A stretch of 27,971 nucleotides of DNA. It comes from an uncultured Clostridium sp. (lineage in GTDB: Bacteria; Bacillota; Clostridia; Clostridiales; Clostridiaceae). Positions 6,731 to 16,033 of this stretch are shown one piece after another. Position numbers and translations under genes: made by a program. The stretch is taken from the NCBI GenBank assembly GCA_937927335.1, contig CALBDU010000048.1:1-27971 (forward strand), in the 5' to 3' direction. Within the stretch, counting starts at the first letter, position 1. Each line of letters begins with the position of its first letter. Below the pieces are notes generated by a model. The model saw nothing but the letters and a program-made list of their open reading frames with translations. It was not told the origin of the DNA and ran no database searches.

Positions 6731-9244
6731 ATGAAACTTTTTAATAAGATTTTTGGTACCTACAGCGACAGGGAAGTAAAAAGAATACTGCCCATTGTAG
6801 ATAAAATTGAAGTTTTGGAACCTGATTTTAAGGCTATGACAGATGACCAGCTGAAATCAAAAACAACAGAGTTCAGAGAGAGGCTTAACAATGGGGAGAC
6901 CTTGAATGATATTCTTCCAGAGGCTTTTGCACTGGTAAGGGAAGCATCCTCAAGAGTAAGTGGCCTAAGGCACTTTAAAGTACAGCTAATTGGTGGAGTA
7001 GTACTGCATCAGGGAAGAATTTCCGAAATGAAAACAGGTGAAGGTAAGACGCTGGTTGCAACATTACCGGCTTATTTAAACGCCCTTCAGGGGAAAGGTG
7101 TCCATATAGTTACTGTTAATGATTACCTTGCAAAAAGAGATAGAGACTCCATGGGACCTATATATGAATTCTTAGGACTTTCCTGCGGGGTTATACTGCA
7201 TTCCCTTAATCACGATGAAAGACAGGAAGCATACAATTGTGACATTACCTACGGTACCAACAGTGAATTCGGCTTTGATTACTTAAGAGACAATATGGTT
7301 ATTTACAAGGAGGAGAGAGTTCAAAGGGGATTGAACTTTGCCATCGTAGACGAGGTAGACTCCATACTTATAGATGAAGCCAGGACTCCTCTCATAATAT
7401 CAGGAGAGGGTGAAAAATCCACTGATTTTTATAAGGTTGCAGATTATTTTGCTAAAACATTAAGGGCTGAAACTGATTTTACCGTGGATGAAAAGACAAA
7501 TTCAGTAATACTTTCAGATGAAGGTGTGGAAAAGGCTGAAAACTTCTTCAAGGTAGAAAACTATGCAGATGCTGAAAACCTGGAAATGCAGCATCATGTA
7601 GTGCAGGCTCTAAAGGCTAATTACATCATGAAAAGAGATAAGGACTACATGGTAAGAGAAGGTGAAGTTCTCATAGTAGATGAATTTACCGGAAGAATGA
7701 TGGAAGGAAGAAGGTACAGCGACGGTCTTCATCAAGCTATAGAGGCTAAGGAAGGGGTAAAGGTTGAAAGAGAATCAAAGACTCTGGCAACAATTACCTA
7801 TCAAAATTACTTCAGAATGTTTGATAAGCTGTCAGGTATGACAGGAACAGCCTTAACTGAAGAAAATGAATTCAGGGAAATATACGGTTTGGATGTAATT
7901 GTAATTCCAACAAATGAACCTCTTATAAGAAAGGATCAATCTGATCTTGTATATAAAACAGCAATGGGAAAATATAATGCCATAGTTGAGGAAATTGTTG
8001 AAACTAATAAAATCGGGCAGCCAATGCTGGTAGGTACTGTGAGTATAGAAAAATCAGAGATTTTATCCTCACTATTAAAGAAAAAAGGAATAGCACACCA
8101 GGTTTTAAATGCCAAGTACCATGAAAAGGAAGCTGAAATCATATCCCATGCCGGTGAATTCGGTATGGTTACCATTGCAACAAATATGGCAGGCCGTGGT
8201 ACTGACATAAAGCTTGGAGAAGGTGTAGTTGAGGCGGGAGGATTAAAGATCATTGGTACCGAAAGGCATGAGTCAAGGCGTATAGATAACCAGCTCAGAG
8301 GACGTTCAGGCCGACAAGGTGACCCAGGTGAATCAAGATTTTATGTTTCACTGGAAGATGACCTGATGAGAATATTCGGATCTGATAAGCTCCAGGGCCT
8401 GGTGGAGAAGCTGGGACTTGGAGATGACGAAGCAATTGAAAGTAAAATGATAACCAATGCTATAGAAAATGCACAGAAGAAGGTTGAAGGAAATAACTTT
8501 GATATAAGAAAAACATTACTTCAGTATGACGATGTAATAAATAAGCAAAGAGAGATTATCTACAAACAAAGGTCGGAGGTTCTGGAAGGGGAGGATATTC
8601 ATATCCAGATACAGGATATGATAAAAGATCTTGTATACTCCCTGGTGGATTCCCATGTTTCAGGACTGGAGGATGAATTGGAGACTGAGCTTGAAAAGCT
8701 TGTAGATTACCTTGAGGATATTTATCTTCCAAAGGGAACTGTTACCTCCAAGGAGCTTGCTCTGTTAACAAACGATGAAATAAAGGAAAAGCTTCTTGAA
8801 ATAGCTAAAAACCTGTATGAGGAAAAGGAAAAGGAATTTTCCTCCGAGCAGATGAGAGAGATAGAAAGGGTTATCTTGTTAAGGGTAGTTGATTCCAAGT
8901 GGATGGATCACATCGACGATATGGATCACCTTAAGCAGGGTATCGGATTAAGGGCATACAGACAGCAGGATCCAGCTCAGGCTTATTCCATTGAAGGCAG
9001 CGAAATGTTTGAGGAAATGATTTACAATATAAAGGTGGAAACAATCAGGTTCCTATTCCATGTTCAGATTCAGAAAGCTCCTGAAAGGGAAAGGATTGCT
9101 AAGGAAACCTCAACAAATTATGATGATGGCGATGCTTCAATGAAACATGAGCCAATTAAGAAGGAAAAGAAGGCTGGTAGAAATGACCCTTGTCCTTGCG
9201 GCAGCGGTAAAAAATATAAAAACTGCTGCGGCAGGTTTGAATAA
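6731..9244 (+). CDS. secA: Protein translocase ATPase SecA
   Basis: SecA is the ATP-driven motor that pushes preproteins through SecYEG at the inner face of the membrane. The 837-residue protein has Walker A TGEGKT near 102-107 and Walker B/DEAD-like VDEVD near 206-210. The conserved second-nucleotide-domain block TNMAGRGTDIKL and GRSGRQGDPG follows. The C-terminal zinc-binding tail CPCGSGKKYKNCC has cysteines at 821, 823, 832 and 833, as used for SecB or ribosome contact. GAGAGGA precedes the ATG. prfB follows 21 bases later, the usual Firmicutes order, so they are probably co-transcribed. Confidence 0.98.
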   Translation: MKLFNKIFGTYSDREVKRILPIVDKIEVLEPDFKAMTDDQLKSKTTEFRERLNNGETLNDILPEAFALVREASSRVSGLRHFKVQLIGGVVLHQGRISEMKTGEGKTLVATLPAYLNALQGKGVHIVTVNDYLAKRDRDSMGPIYEFLGLSCGVILHSLNHDERQEAYNCDITYGTNSEFGFDYLRDNMVIYKEERVQRGLNFAIVDEVDSILIDEARTPLIISGEGEKSTDFYKVADYFAKTLRAETDFTVDEKTNSVILSDEGVEKAENFFKVENYADAENLEMQHHVVQALKANYIMKRDKDYMVREGEVLIVDEFTGRMMEGRRYSDGLHQAIEAKEGVKVERESKTLATITYQNYFRMFDKLSGMTGTALTEENEFREIYGLDVIVIPTNEPLIRKDQSDLVYKTAMGKYNAIVEEIVETNKIGQPMLVGTVSIEKSEILSSLLKKKGIAHQVLNAKYHEKEAEIISHAGEFGMVTIATNMAGRGTDIKLGEGVVEAGGLKIIGTERHESRRIDNQLRGRSGRQGDPGESRFYVSLEDDLMRIFGSDKLQGLVEKLGLGDDEAIESKMITNAIENAQKKVEGNNFDIRKTLLQYDDVINKQREIIYKQRSEVLEGEDIHIQIQDMIKDLVYSLVDSHVSGLEDELETELEKLVDYLEDIYLPKGTVTSKELALLTNDEIKEKLLEIAKNLYEEKEKEFSSEQMREIERVILLRVVDSKWMDHIDDMDHLKQGIGLRAYRQQDPAQAYSIEGSEMFEEMIYNIKVETIRFLFHVQIQKAPERERIAKETSTNYDDGDASMKHEPIKKEKKAGRNDPCPCGSGKKYKNCCGRFE

Positions 9245-9265
9245 AAGGTCTGGAGAGTGATATAA

Positions 9266-10370
9266 ATGTCGGTGCAATTGGAAGAAGCATTAACTCAGTT
9301 AAAGGATTTTAGCAGGACTATAGAAGAAATCAGGGATTCTCTTTGACCTGGCGGGCTTGAAAAATAAATCAGATGAGCTTGATATAAAGATGCAGCAACA
9401 GGGTTTCTGGGATGATATAGTGATGGCTCAGGAAATTACAGCAGAATCAAAAATGTTGAAGCAGAAAATTCATGATTTTAATGACATTGTTTCAAGAATT
9501 GAAGATGCAATAGTTTTAACCGAAATTTCTATTGAGGAAGAGGATGATGGCACAATTAAGGAGATCACCGGTGAGGTTAAGTCCATTGCAGATGAACTTG
9601 AAAGGATAAGAGTGGAAACATTATTGTCCGGAGAATATGATAGAAATAATGCCTTGATTAATCTGCATGTGGGTGTTGGAGGCACAGATGCCCAGGATTG
9701 GACAGATATGCTGCTTAGAATGTATACCAGGTGGGCGGAAAAGAAAGGCTATAAGGTTGATATCATTGATATTCTGCCAGCAGATGATTATGGAATCAAG
9801 AATGTAACCGCAAGAATTCAAGGGGAGTTCGCTTATGGGTACCTTAAGGCTGAGAAGGGAATTCACAGGCTTGTAAGAATTTCACCTTTTAATGCCAATG
9901 GAAAGAGGCAGACGTCCTTTGCATCTGTGGAAGTATTGCCTGAGCTTACAGAAAGTCAGGATATTCAAATTAGACCAGAGGATATGAAGATTGATACCTA
10001 CAGGTCAGGCGGAGCCGGCGGCCAGCATGTAAATAAAACTGAGACGGCAATAAGGATCACTCACATACCTACTGGAATTGTGGTACAGTGTCAGAATCAG
10101 AGAAGCCAGCATTCCAACAAGGAAGAGGCAATGAAAATTTTAAAGAGCAAGCTGGTGGAGCTGAAGGAAAGAGCCCACAAAGAAAGGATTGAGGATTTAT
10201 CCGGTGAGCTTAAGGACATGGGATGGGGCAGCCAGATTAGGTCCTATGTATTCCAGCCCTATACTATGGTCAAGGATCACAGGACAGGGGTGGAAAGCGG
10301 TAATATCAACGCAGTTATGGATGGAGACATCGATGTATTTATAATTGGATATCTGAAAGGTAATTTTTAG
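9266..10370 (+). CDS. prfB: Peptide chain release factor 2, with programmed +1 frameshift
   Basis: RF2 ends translation at UGA and UAA. The gene is split between two frames. Frame one runs from ATG 9266 for 26 codons (MSVQLEEALT...RDSL) to an in-frame TGA at 9344-9346. The sequence CTT TGA C there is the classic slip site, and reading resumes at GAC 9345 (DLAGLKNKSDELD...). AGGG (9332-9335) sits five bases before CTT, the spacing of the known internal Shine-Dalgarno stimulator. The full product is about 367 residues. It carries the SPF stop-recognition tripeptide (RISPFNANGKRQ) and the catalytic GGQ (SGGAGGQHVNKTE). The frameshift autoregulates RF2, because low RF2 leaves UGA unread and favours slippage. 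Confidence 0.97.
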
Positions 10371-10396
10371 GCAGGCAGTTTAAGCCTGCCTATATT
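10368..10396 (+). terminator. Hairpin overlapping the prfB stop, possible weak terminator
   Basis: The 9-bp stem TAGGCAGGC/GCCTGCCTA (10368-10376 and 10384-10392) is followed by only TATTTT. The ribosome binding site of tex starts immediately after it, so some readthrough into tex is likely. Confidence 0.6.
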
Positions 10397-10408
10397 TTGG
10401 AGGTTAGG

Positions 10409-12568
10409 ATGTTAAGTATAGAAGAAAGAATAAGCCGGGAGCTTGAATTAAATCTGAAACATGTGAATGCAGTAATGGAGCTGCTGGACAGCGGCAATAC
10501 TGTTCCGTTTATAGCCAGATACAGAAAAGAATTAACCGGGGGTATGAGCGATACAAAGCTTAGGGAGCTTAGCGAGAGATTGTCGTATCTGAGAAACCTG
10601 GAAGAAAGAAAAAGTGATGTTATAAGGCTTATAAATGAGCAGGGAAAGTTAACCAGTGAGCTTGAAAATCAAATATCAAAGTGTGAGACCCTAACTGAGG
10701 TTGAAGATATATACAGGCCTTATAAGCCTAAAAAAAGGACCAGGGCAACTATAGCTCAGGAAAAGGGCCTGCAGCCGCTGGCAGAGTTGATATTCAGCGG
10801 CAATTTCAAGGGAGATGTGATGGAAAAGGCTTCCGAATTTGTGGATGAGGAAAAAGAGGTTTTAACCCCAGAAGATGCATTAAGCGGGGCCATTGATATA
10901 ATCAGTGAAATAATCTCTGATGAAGCTGATTATAGAAAGTGGATAAGGCAGTTTGTTAAAAACAATGGCAGAATTGAAACAACCGGTGACAGCAAAGAGT
11001 CAAATCCCTATGAAATGTACTATAAATATACCGAAGCTGTGAAAAATATTCCTGCTCATAGAATTTTGGCAATAAACAGAGGTGAGAAGGAGAAAATCCT
11101 TTCTGTAAAAATAGTTGCCGATAATGATAAAATATTAAACTATTTAATGAGTAAAACAATTAAAGGCAATGAAAATACTGACAAATATATAATGGAAAGT
11201 GTGAAAGACTCCTATAAAAGGCTTATTTATCCTTCAATAGAGCGTGAAATAAGAGCTGAGCTTACTGATAAGGGTGAGGAGGGAGCTATACAGATATTTA
11301 AGGAAAACCTGGGATCACTACTAATGCAGGCGCCAATTAAAGGAAAAACAGTGTTGGGCTTTGACCCAGGCTTCAGAACGGGATGTAAAATAGCTGTCCT
11401 GGATGAAACCGGTAAGCTGGTGGATACTTCAACAGTATATGTTACTTTGTCTAAAAATGACAGTGTGAATTCTTTAAATAAACTTAAGGAACTGGTTATT
11501 AAATATGATGTGGATGTTATCTCTCTTGGAAATGGTACAGCCAGCAGGGAGTCTGAGGAGGTTATTGCTGAGCTTATAAAGGATGTTAAATCTGAAACGG
11601 GTAAGGAAATATTTTATGTAATAGTATCTGAAGCTGGTGCCTCGGTATATTCAGCTTCAGAACTGGCATCTAAGGAGTATCCTGATATAAATGTTTCATT
11701 AAGGGGAGCCATATCAATAGGCAGAAGGCTTCAGGACCCACTGGCTGAGTTGGTTAAAATTGACCCAAAATCCATTGGAGTTGGACAGTATCAGCATGAT
11801 GTAACACCAAAGAAGCTGGATGAGTCACTTAAGGGTGTGGTGGAAGGCTGCGTGAATGCTGTAGGCGTTGATTTAAACATTGCCACTCCATCACTTTTAA
11901 ATTACATATCAGGTATAAATGCAAATATTGCAGAAAATATAGTGAATTACAGAGAAGAAAATGGAAAGTTTAAAACAAGGAAGGAACTGTTAAAGGTAAA
12001 GAGACTTGGTCCAAAGGCCTTTGAACAGTGCGCAGGCTTCTTAAGGGTAATGGAAAGCACCGAACCTTTGGATAATACTGGTGTACACCCTGAGTCCTAT
12101 GACTCCTGCAAAAAGCTTCTTGAGTATCTTGAATACAAAAAAAATGACCTTATTAAAGGAAATCTGAAGGATATTGATTCAAGGATTGATAAATATGGCA
12201 TAGATCCATTAGCAGAAAAGCTGGGAATAGGAGTGCCTACATTAAAGGACATTGTGAAGGAAATTAAAAAACCTGGCAGGGACCCAAGGGAAGAACTGCC
12301 TAAACCAATTTTAAAAACCGGTGTAGTGGACATAAAAGATTTAAAGCCTGGCATGAAGCTTATGGGAACTGTGAGGAATGTGGCTGATTTTGGCGCATTT
12401 GTAGATATAGGGGTACACCAGGATGGACTGGTGCATATAAGCCAGCTGTCAGACAAGTTTGTAAAGCATCCTCTTGAGGTTGTAAAGGTTAATGATATAG
12501 TAGAGGTTACAGTACTTGAAATTGATGAAAAAAGAAACAGAATTTCCCTCACAATGAAAAACAAATAG
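10409..12568 (+). CDS. tex: Tex family RNA-binding protein
   Basis: Tex is a conserved cytosolic nucleic-acid-binding protein related to eukaryotic Spt6 and linked to transcription. The frame is open from a TTG at 10397, but that TTG is part of the Shine-Dalgarno TTGGAGG. ATG 10409, five bases further on, is the better start and gives 719 residues. The domains in order are the Tex N-terminal helical region, a YqgF/RNase H-like fold beginning KTVLGFDPGFRTGCKIAVLD near 313, helix-hairpin-helix motifs around 500-560, and a C-terminal S1 domain from about 647 (GTVRNVADFGAFVDIGVHQDGLVHISQLS). It follows prfB closely and precedes the FMN riboswitch. Confidence 0.96.
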   Translation: MLSIEERISRELELNLKHVNAVMELLDSGNTVPFIARYRKELTGGMSDTKLRELSERLSYLRNLEERKSDVIRLINEQGKLTSELENQISKCETLTEVEDIYRPYKPKKRTRATIAQEKGLQPLAELIFSGNFKGDVMEKASEFVDEEKEVLTPEDALSGAIDIISEIISDEADYRKWIRQFVKNNGRIETTGDSKESNPYEMYYKYTEAVKNIPAHRILAINRGEKEKILSVKIVADNDKILNYLMSKTIKGNENTDKYIMESVKDSYKRLIYPSIEREIRAELTDKGEEGAIQIFKENLGSLLMQAPIKGKTVLGFDPGFRTGCKIAVLDETGKLVDTSTVYVTLSKNDSVNSLNKLKELVIKYDVDVISLGNGTASRESEEVIAELIKDVKSETGKEIFYVIVSEAGASVYSASELASKEYPDINVSLRGAISIGRRLQDPLAELVKIDPKSIGVGQYQHDVTPKKLDESLKGVVEGCVNAVGVDLNIATPSLLNYISGINANIAENIVNYREENGKFKTRKELLKVKRLGPKAFEQCAGFLRVMESTEPLDNTGVHPESYDSCKKLLEYLEYKKNDLIKGNLKDIDSRIDKYGIDPLAEKLGIGVPTLKDIVKEIKKPGRDPREELPKPILKTGVVDIKDLKPGMKLMGTVRNVADFGAFVDIGVHQDGLVHISQLSDKFVKHPLEVVKVNDIVEVTVLEIDEKRNRISLTMKNK

Positions 12569-12619
12569 GGGTTGTAATATTTGTATGTTTGTTGTAAAAT
12601 ATATTTGTAAATTGAATAA

Positions 12620-12729
12620 TGTTCTTCAGGGCGGGGTGTAATTCCCCACCGGCGGTAAAGCCCGCGAGCCATTTGGCAGATTCGGTTAGATTCCGAAGCC
12701 GACAGTAAAGTCTGGATGAAAGAAGATAA
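12620..12729 (+). ncRNA. FMN riboswitch (RFN element)
   Basis: The conserved RFN core is present: CAGGGCGGGGTGTAATTCCCC, then ACCGGCGGTAAAGCCCGCGAGCC and the closing GACAGTAAAGTCTGGATGAAAGAA. P1 can form between TTCTTCA and TGAAAGAA. It lies upstream of ribU with a terminator in between, so FMN should shut off riboflavin uptake by premature termination. I see no convincing promoter in the 50 bases between tex and the element. Confidence 0.97.
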
Positions 12730-12745
12730 TTAATTGTAAGATGTC

Positions 12746-12770
12746 GCCCTGGCTTTGCCGGGGCTTTTTA
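12746..12770 (+). terminator. FMN riboswitch-controlled terminator
   Basis: GCCCTGGC/GCCGGGGC (12746-12753 and 12757-12764) forms a stem with G-T pairs, followed by TTTTTA. Confidence 0.88.
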
Positions 12771-12793
12771 TTTACAAAAACAGGAGGTACAAA

Positions 12794-13417
12794 ATGAAAA
12801 ATCTAAAATTAAACAAAATGATTAAAATTTCCATGTTAAGTGTCATCGCATTTATATTAATGTTTTTTGAATTGGCTACACCATTCTTTCCGCCATTTTT
12901 AAAGATTGATATAAGTGACCTCCCGGCCCTGATAGGTGCATTTGCCCTTGGTCCGGCTGCAGGAATTGCCATAGAGCTTCTTAAAAACATACTTCATGGC
13001 TTGTTTGTGGGGGGCACTGCATTTATCGGAGAGCTGGCCAATTTTATAGTAGGCTCCGTATTTGTATTTACTGCAGGAATACTTTATTCTAAAAATAAAA
13101 CAAGGAAAACAGCAGTGCTTTCCATGGCAGCTGCAACAATACTAATGACAATTACAGCAAGTGTTTTCAACTATTTTATTCTTCTTCCACTTTATGAGAA
13201 GGTACTTAATTTCCCTATCGCAGCAGTGGTTGGAATGGGAGCACAGGTAAACCACAATATCAAGGATCTGAATACATTTATTATTTGGGCAATAGCGCCT
13301 TTCAACATTATTAAGGGAATTGCAATATCCCTGATAACCCTGCCTGTTTATAAGAGGGTGTCAACACTAATCCATAATGAGGTAATGTTAAATACAAAGG
13401 CTGTGAACAATAATTAA
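12794..13417 (+). CDS. ribU: Riboflavin ECF transporter substrate-binding protein
   Basis: RibU is the membrane S-component that captures riboflavin. It works with the shared ECF module (EcfT and two ATPases), which is not in this window. The start is ATG 12794, with AGGAGG seven bases upstream. A longer frame beginning at 12755 runs through the riboswitch terminator and is not credible. The 207 residues are strongly hydrophobic with about six membrane segments. They include the RibU-like LPALIGAFALGPAAGIAIELLKNILH and GELANFIVGSVFV stretches and a FNYFILLPLY segment. Control by the FMN riboswitch supports riboflavin as substrate. Confidence 0.94.
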   Translation: MKNLKLNKMIKISMLSVIAFILMFFELATPFFPPFLKIDISDLPALIGAFALGPAAGIAIELLKNILHGLFVGGTAFIGELANFIVGSVFVFTAGILYSKNKTRKTAVLSMAAATILMTITASVFNYFILLPLYEKVLNFPIAAVVGMGAQVNHNIKDLNTFIIWAIAPFNIIKGIAISLITLPVYKRVSTLIHNEVMLNTKAVNNN

Positions 13418-13440
13418 GTCGGGGAAACCCGGCTTTTCTA
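13415..13440 (+). terminator. Terminator after ribU
   Basis: The stem AAGTCGGG/CCCGGCTT (13416-13423 and 13428-13435) has a GAAA-type loop and is followed by TTCTATTT. It overlaps the stop codon. Confidence 0.8.
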
Positions 13441-13504
13441 TTTAGAAAAAAAATTATATTTCGATAATAAATATGTAGAAACACATTGATTGAGTGGTGG
13501 AATT

Positions 13505-14956
13505 ATGTCGGGAATATGGAATATTAACAGTACCTATAATTTAAATTCAAGAAAGATAATGAATAAGCTCTCCTTTGAGCTGGGTGAAGAATTCCTGGCC
13601 AGGATTGTGGATGCAGATGCATTAGAGGGTGAAGTACTGCTTAAAATGCTGGATGGATGGCAGTTTACTGCTGAACTGGCGAATAAGTCTGAAAACATCC
13701 CTGAAGGAGTTTTGAGGTTTAAGGTTGAGGATTTCCAGGATGGTAAACTTAAGCTTAAGGTTTTAAATCAGGAAAAAGCTCCGGATGCAGAGATCGACAA
13801 TCTCATTAAAACTCTTGAAGAACAGAATGTTGAAATCTCTAAGAATGACTTTAAAATATTAGATAAAATGATTAAGTATGATATGCCATTAACCAGGGAA
13901 AATATATCCCAGGTTAAGAGTATATTTGAATTTAAAAGCAAAATTGAAAACGATCCTGAAGAAATTGACAGCTTTATTCAAAAATTCCTAAAGTCCAAAG
14001 GGATTAGTCCTGAAACCCCAAAAGCAATGGAAATAAATATAAAACTTAAGGCTTTTTTTAATGAATTTAAGGGATTTACTGAAAATGACATACTTACCCT
14101 TATGGAAAACGATCTGGATATAAATCAGGAGAATGTAAAAAGCTTTAATCGTGTTTTTAAGGAACCTCAGGCAATATATAAGGAGCTTGTTTCATTTTCA
14201 GAGAAGCTGGAAAAGAATGATACACATAAAATAAGTATAAAGCCAAGCCTTAATGATATGGAAAACGCTGATATGCCGGATGGACAGATACAAAAGAAGG
14301 GCCAGAAAATTGAAAACGCCCCCGGCACTTCAGACAACGGTCCAGATGAGATAACAGGTAAGTTGAAATCTGAAACTCATTCAAAAATTCTTGACCTCAA
14401 AGAAAAGGCGGATATAATAAAGGGAGAAATAAATATAAAGTCTGATAAGATCAAAAGCATAATAACTGAGATAATTTCAAGAGCAAGTGAAGGTGAAGCT
14501 AATATAAAAGAAAGTATAACGGGCTTTCTTCAGCAAAATGGAAATGATTTTAAAGTTTTTAATACCATATCCAACCAATATTACTATCTTGACCTTCCTG
14601 TAAAAATGGAAAACCATGATTATGGCTGCAAGTTGATTATAAAGGATGACAGGAAAAAAGGAAAGAAAATAGATTCAAATGACGTTAAGATAGCAGCTTC
14701 CATAAGCACTGAAAATATGGGGACAGTAGATTCGTACATAACAGTTAAGAATTACAGCATGAGAGTGGAAATTAAAAGTGAAGACAGATTTGTAAAGGTC
14801 ATCAATTCCGCTAAAGAAATTCTGATGACGGAACTATCACAATTAGGATATAATATATCTGTAAAAGTAAGTAAGTGGGATAAACCGTTAAATATATCAG
14901 ATTCAAGGGAATTTTTTCAAGATAATGATCTGATGAATATAAATATCAGGGTTTGA
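13505..14956 (+). CDS. FliK-like / YlqG-type protein
   Basis: The 483-residue protein is predicted soluble, charged and low in cysteine. The N-terminal about 90 residues look folded (GEEFLARIVDADALEGEVLLKMLDGW). A long lysine- and glutamate-rich middle follows (about 240-330), then a C-terminal domain of about 120 residues (YYYLDLPVKMENHDYGCKLIIKDD to the end). That domain has the beta-rich, amphipathic layout of the FliK hook-length-control C-terminus (IEIKSEDRFVKVINSAKEILMTELSQLGYNISVKV). The next gene encodes an FlhB C-terminal-domain protein, the partner of FliK in flagellar export. Bacillus ylqG-ylqH is a similar pair. The function is inferred mostly from this pairing. ATG 13505 is chosen over TTG 13490 because AGTGGTGG precedes it. 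Confidence 0.62.
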   Translation: MSGIWNINSTYNLNSRKIMNKLSFELGEEFLARIVDADALEGEVLLKMLDGWQFTAELANKSENIPEGVLRFKVEDFQDGKLKLKVLNQEKAPDAEIDNLIKTLEEQNVEISKNDFKILDKMIKYDMPLTRENISQVKSIFEFKSKIENDPEEIDSFIQKFLKSKGISPETPKAMEINIKLKAFFNEFKGFTENDILTLMENDLDINQENVKSFNRVFKEPQAIYKELVSFSEKLEKNDTHKISIKPSLNDMENADMPDGQIQKKGQKIENAPGTSDNGPDEITGKLKSETHSKILDLKEKADIIKGEINIKSDKIKSIITEIISRASEGEANIKESITGFLQQNGNDFKVFNTISNQYYYLDLPVKMENHDYGCKLIIKDDRKKGKKIDSNDVKIAASISTENMGTVDSYITVKNYSMRVEIKSEDRFVKVINSAKEILMTELSQLGYNISVKVSKWDKPLNISDSREFFQDNDLMNINIRV

Positions 14957-14966
14957 GGTGAAAAAA

Positions 14967-15233
14967 TTGAACAATAGGAAAAAAGCTGCTGCTTTAAAAT
15001 ATGAAAATGGGTATGATGCTCCAATTGTTACTGCAGCAGGCATAGGTAAAATTGCTGAGAATATAATTAAAAATGCAGAAGAAAGCAAGGTGCCTGTAGT
15101 ATACGACGATGAACTTGCAGCAATGCTTACAACCCTGGATGTGGGCTCATCTATACCATTTGAGCTGTATGAAGCTGTTGCGAAGGTTATAGCATATGTA
15201 ATGGATGTGGATGAAAGTATAAATGGAAGGTGA
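14967..15233 (+). CDS. FlhB C-terminal-domain-like (YlqH/FlhX-type) protein
   Basis: This small protein (88 residues) matches only the cytoplasmic C-terminal domain of FlhB/YscU export-switch proteins. The conserved core AAALKYENGYDAPIVTAAGIGKIAENIIKNAEESKVPVVYDDELAAMLTTLDVGSSIPFELYEAVAKVIAYV spans most of it, and there are no membrane segments. The FlhB self-cleavage motif NPTH is absent. The equivalent site reads YDAPIVTAAG, so autocleavage is not expected. TTG 14967, with GAGGTG six bases upstream, is preferred over GTG 14958, which lies inside that ribosome binding site. It follows the FliK-like gene by ten bases. Confidence 0.88.
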   Translation: MNNRKKAAALKYENGYDAPIVTAAGIGKIAENIIKNAEESKVPVVYDDELAAMLTTLDVGSSIPFELYEAVAKVIAYVMDVDESINGR

Positions 15234-15237
15234 TTTA

Positions 15238-15924
15238 GTGGCTTTATATGCAATTTCAGATTTGCACCTGGATCTAAATGGAGATAAACCTATGGATATC
15301 TTCGGTGAAAACTGGCAGAACCATTCTGAAAAAATTAAGGTAAACTGGCTTAAAACTATTACTGAGGAAGATACGGTATTAATTGCAGGAGATATATCCT
15401 GGTCCATGAAAATGGAGGACGGCCTAAAGGAGCTTCAGTGGATACATCAGCTTCCTGGGAGGAAAATATTTATTAAAGGAAACCATGATTACTGGTGGGG
15501 CAGTATAAGCAGGTTGAACAGTCTTTATGAGGATATGAACTTTATCCAAAACAATTTTTTCAGCTATGGGGAGTATGCCATTTGCGGTACTCGTGGGTGG
15601 GCCTTTCCTGATGGAGAAAATTTTACACAAAAGGATCAGAAAATATATGAAAGAGAATTGATAAGATTAAAATTATCAATAGATTGTGCTGTAAACGCCG
15701 GATACAGAAAGTTTATAATCATGCTTCATTTTCCGCCCTTAAATGATAAGCAGGCAACCTCTGGCTTTGTAGACATTATAAACGAAATTAAACCAAAGAC
15801 TGTTATATATGGACATCTTCATGGTGCATCCCTTGAAACCGCTTTTAACGGTATGAAGGACGGGGTTGAATATTTAATAACCTCCTCGGATTATATTGGA
15901 TTTAATCCAGTGAGGATACTATAA
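15238..15924 (+). CDS. Calcineurin-like metallophosphoesterase
   Basis: This is a cytosolic phosphoesterase of the binuclear-metal calcineurin-like family; the substrate cannot be told from sequence. The metal-binding motifs are complete: DLH at 8-10, GDISW at 51-55, GNHDYWW at 81-87, a histidine in MLHFPP and the terminal GHLHG. GTG 15238 is chosen because GGAAGGTGA lies just upstream; an ATG at 15223 would overlap the previous gene and has no such site. The gene is 228 codons and follows the FlhB-like gene by four bases, suggesting one operon with the FliK-like pair. Confidence 0.88.
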   Translation: MALYAISDLHLDLNGDKPMDIFGENWQNHSEKIKVNWLKTITEEDTVLIAGDISWSMKMEDGLKELQWIHQLPGRKIFIKGNHDYWWGSISRLNSLYEDMNFIQNNFFSYGEYAICGTRGWAFPDGENFTQKDQKIYERELIRLKLSIDCAVNAGYRKFIIMLHFPPLNDKQATSGFVDIINEIKPKTVIYGHLHGASLETAFNGMKDGVEYLITSSDYIGFNPVRIL

Positions 15925-15955
15925 AATATGGCATTGCCACATTTTATAGTTTAAA
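15918..15955 (+). terminator. Hairpin after the phosphoesterase gene
   Basis: The 10-bp perfect stem ACTATAAAAT/ATTTTATAGT (15918-15927 and 15941-15950) encloses a shorter TGGC/GCCA stem. It overlaps the stop codon. The following T run is short, so termination strength is uncertain. Confidence 0.6.
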
Positions 15956-16033
15956 GCACATTTTTAAAAATGGTATTATTTGAAATTATGTAATATAATA
16001 TAAACATATATAATTTGATTTGAGGTTGTAATT

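Noticed and set aside
12097..12672. Open frame of 191 codons on the minus strand opposite tex and the FMN riboswitch
   Set aside because: It is antisense to the conserved tex S1 domain and the riboswitch, has no ribosome binding site, and its composition is that of a shadow frame.
12755..12793. Upstream start for ribU giving 13 extra residues
   Set aside because: These codons lie in the riboswitch terminator, and ATG 12794 has a perfect AGGAGG.
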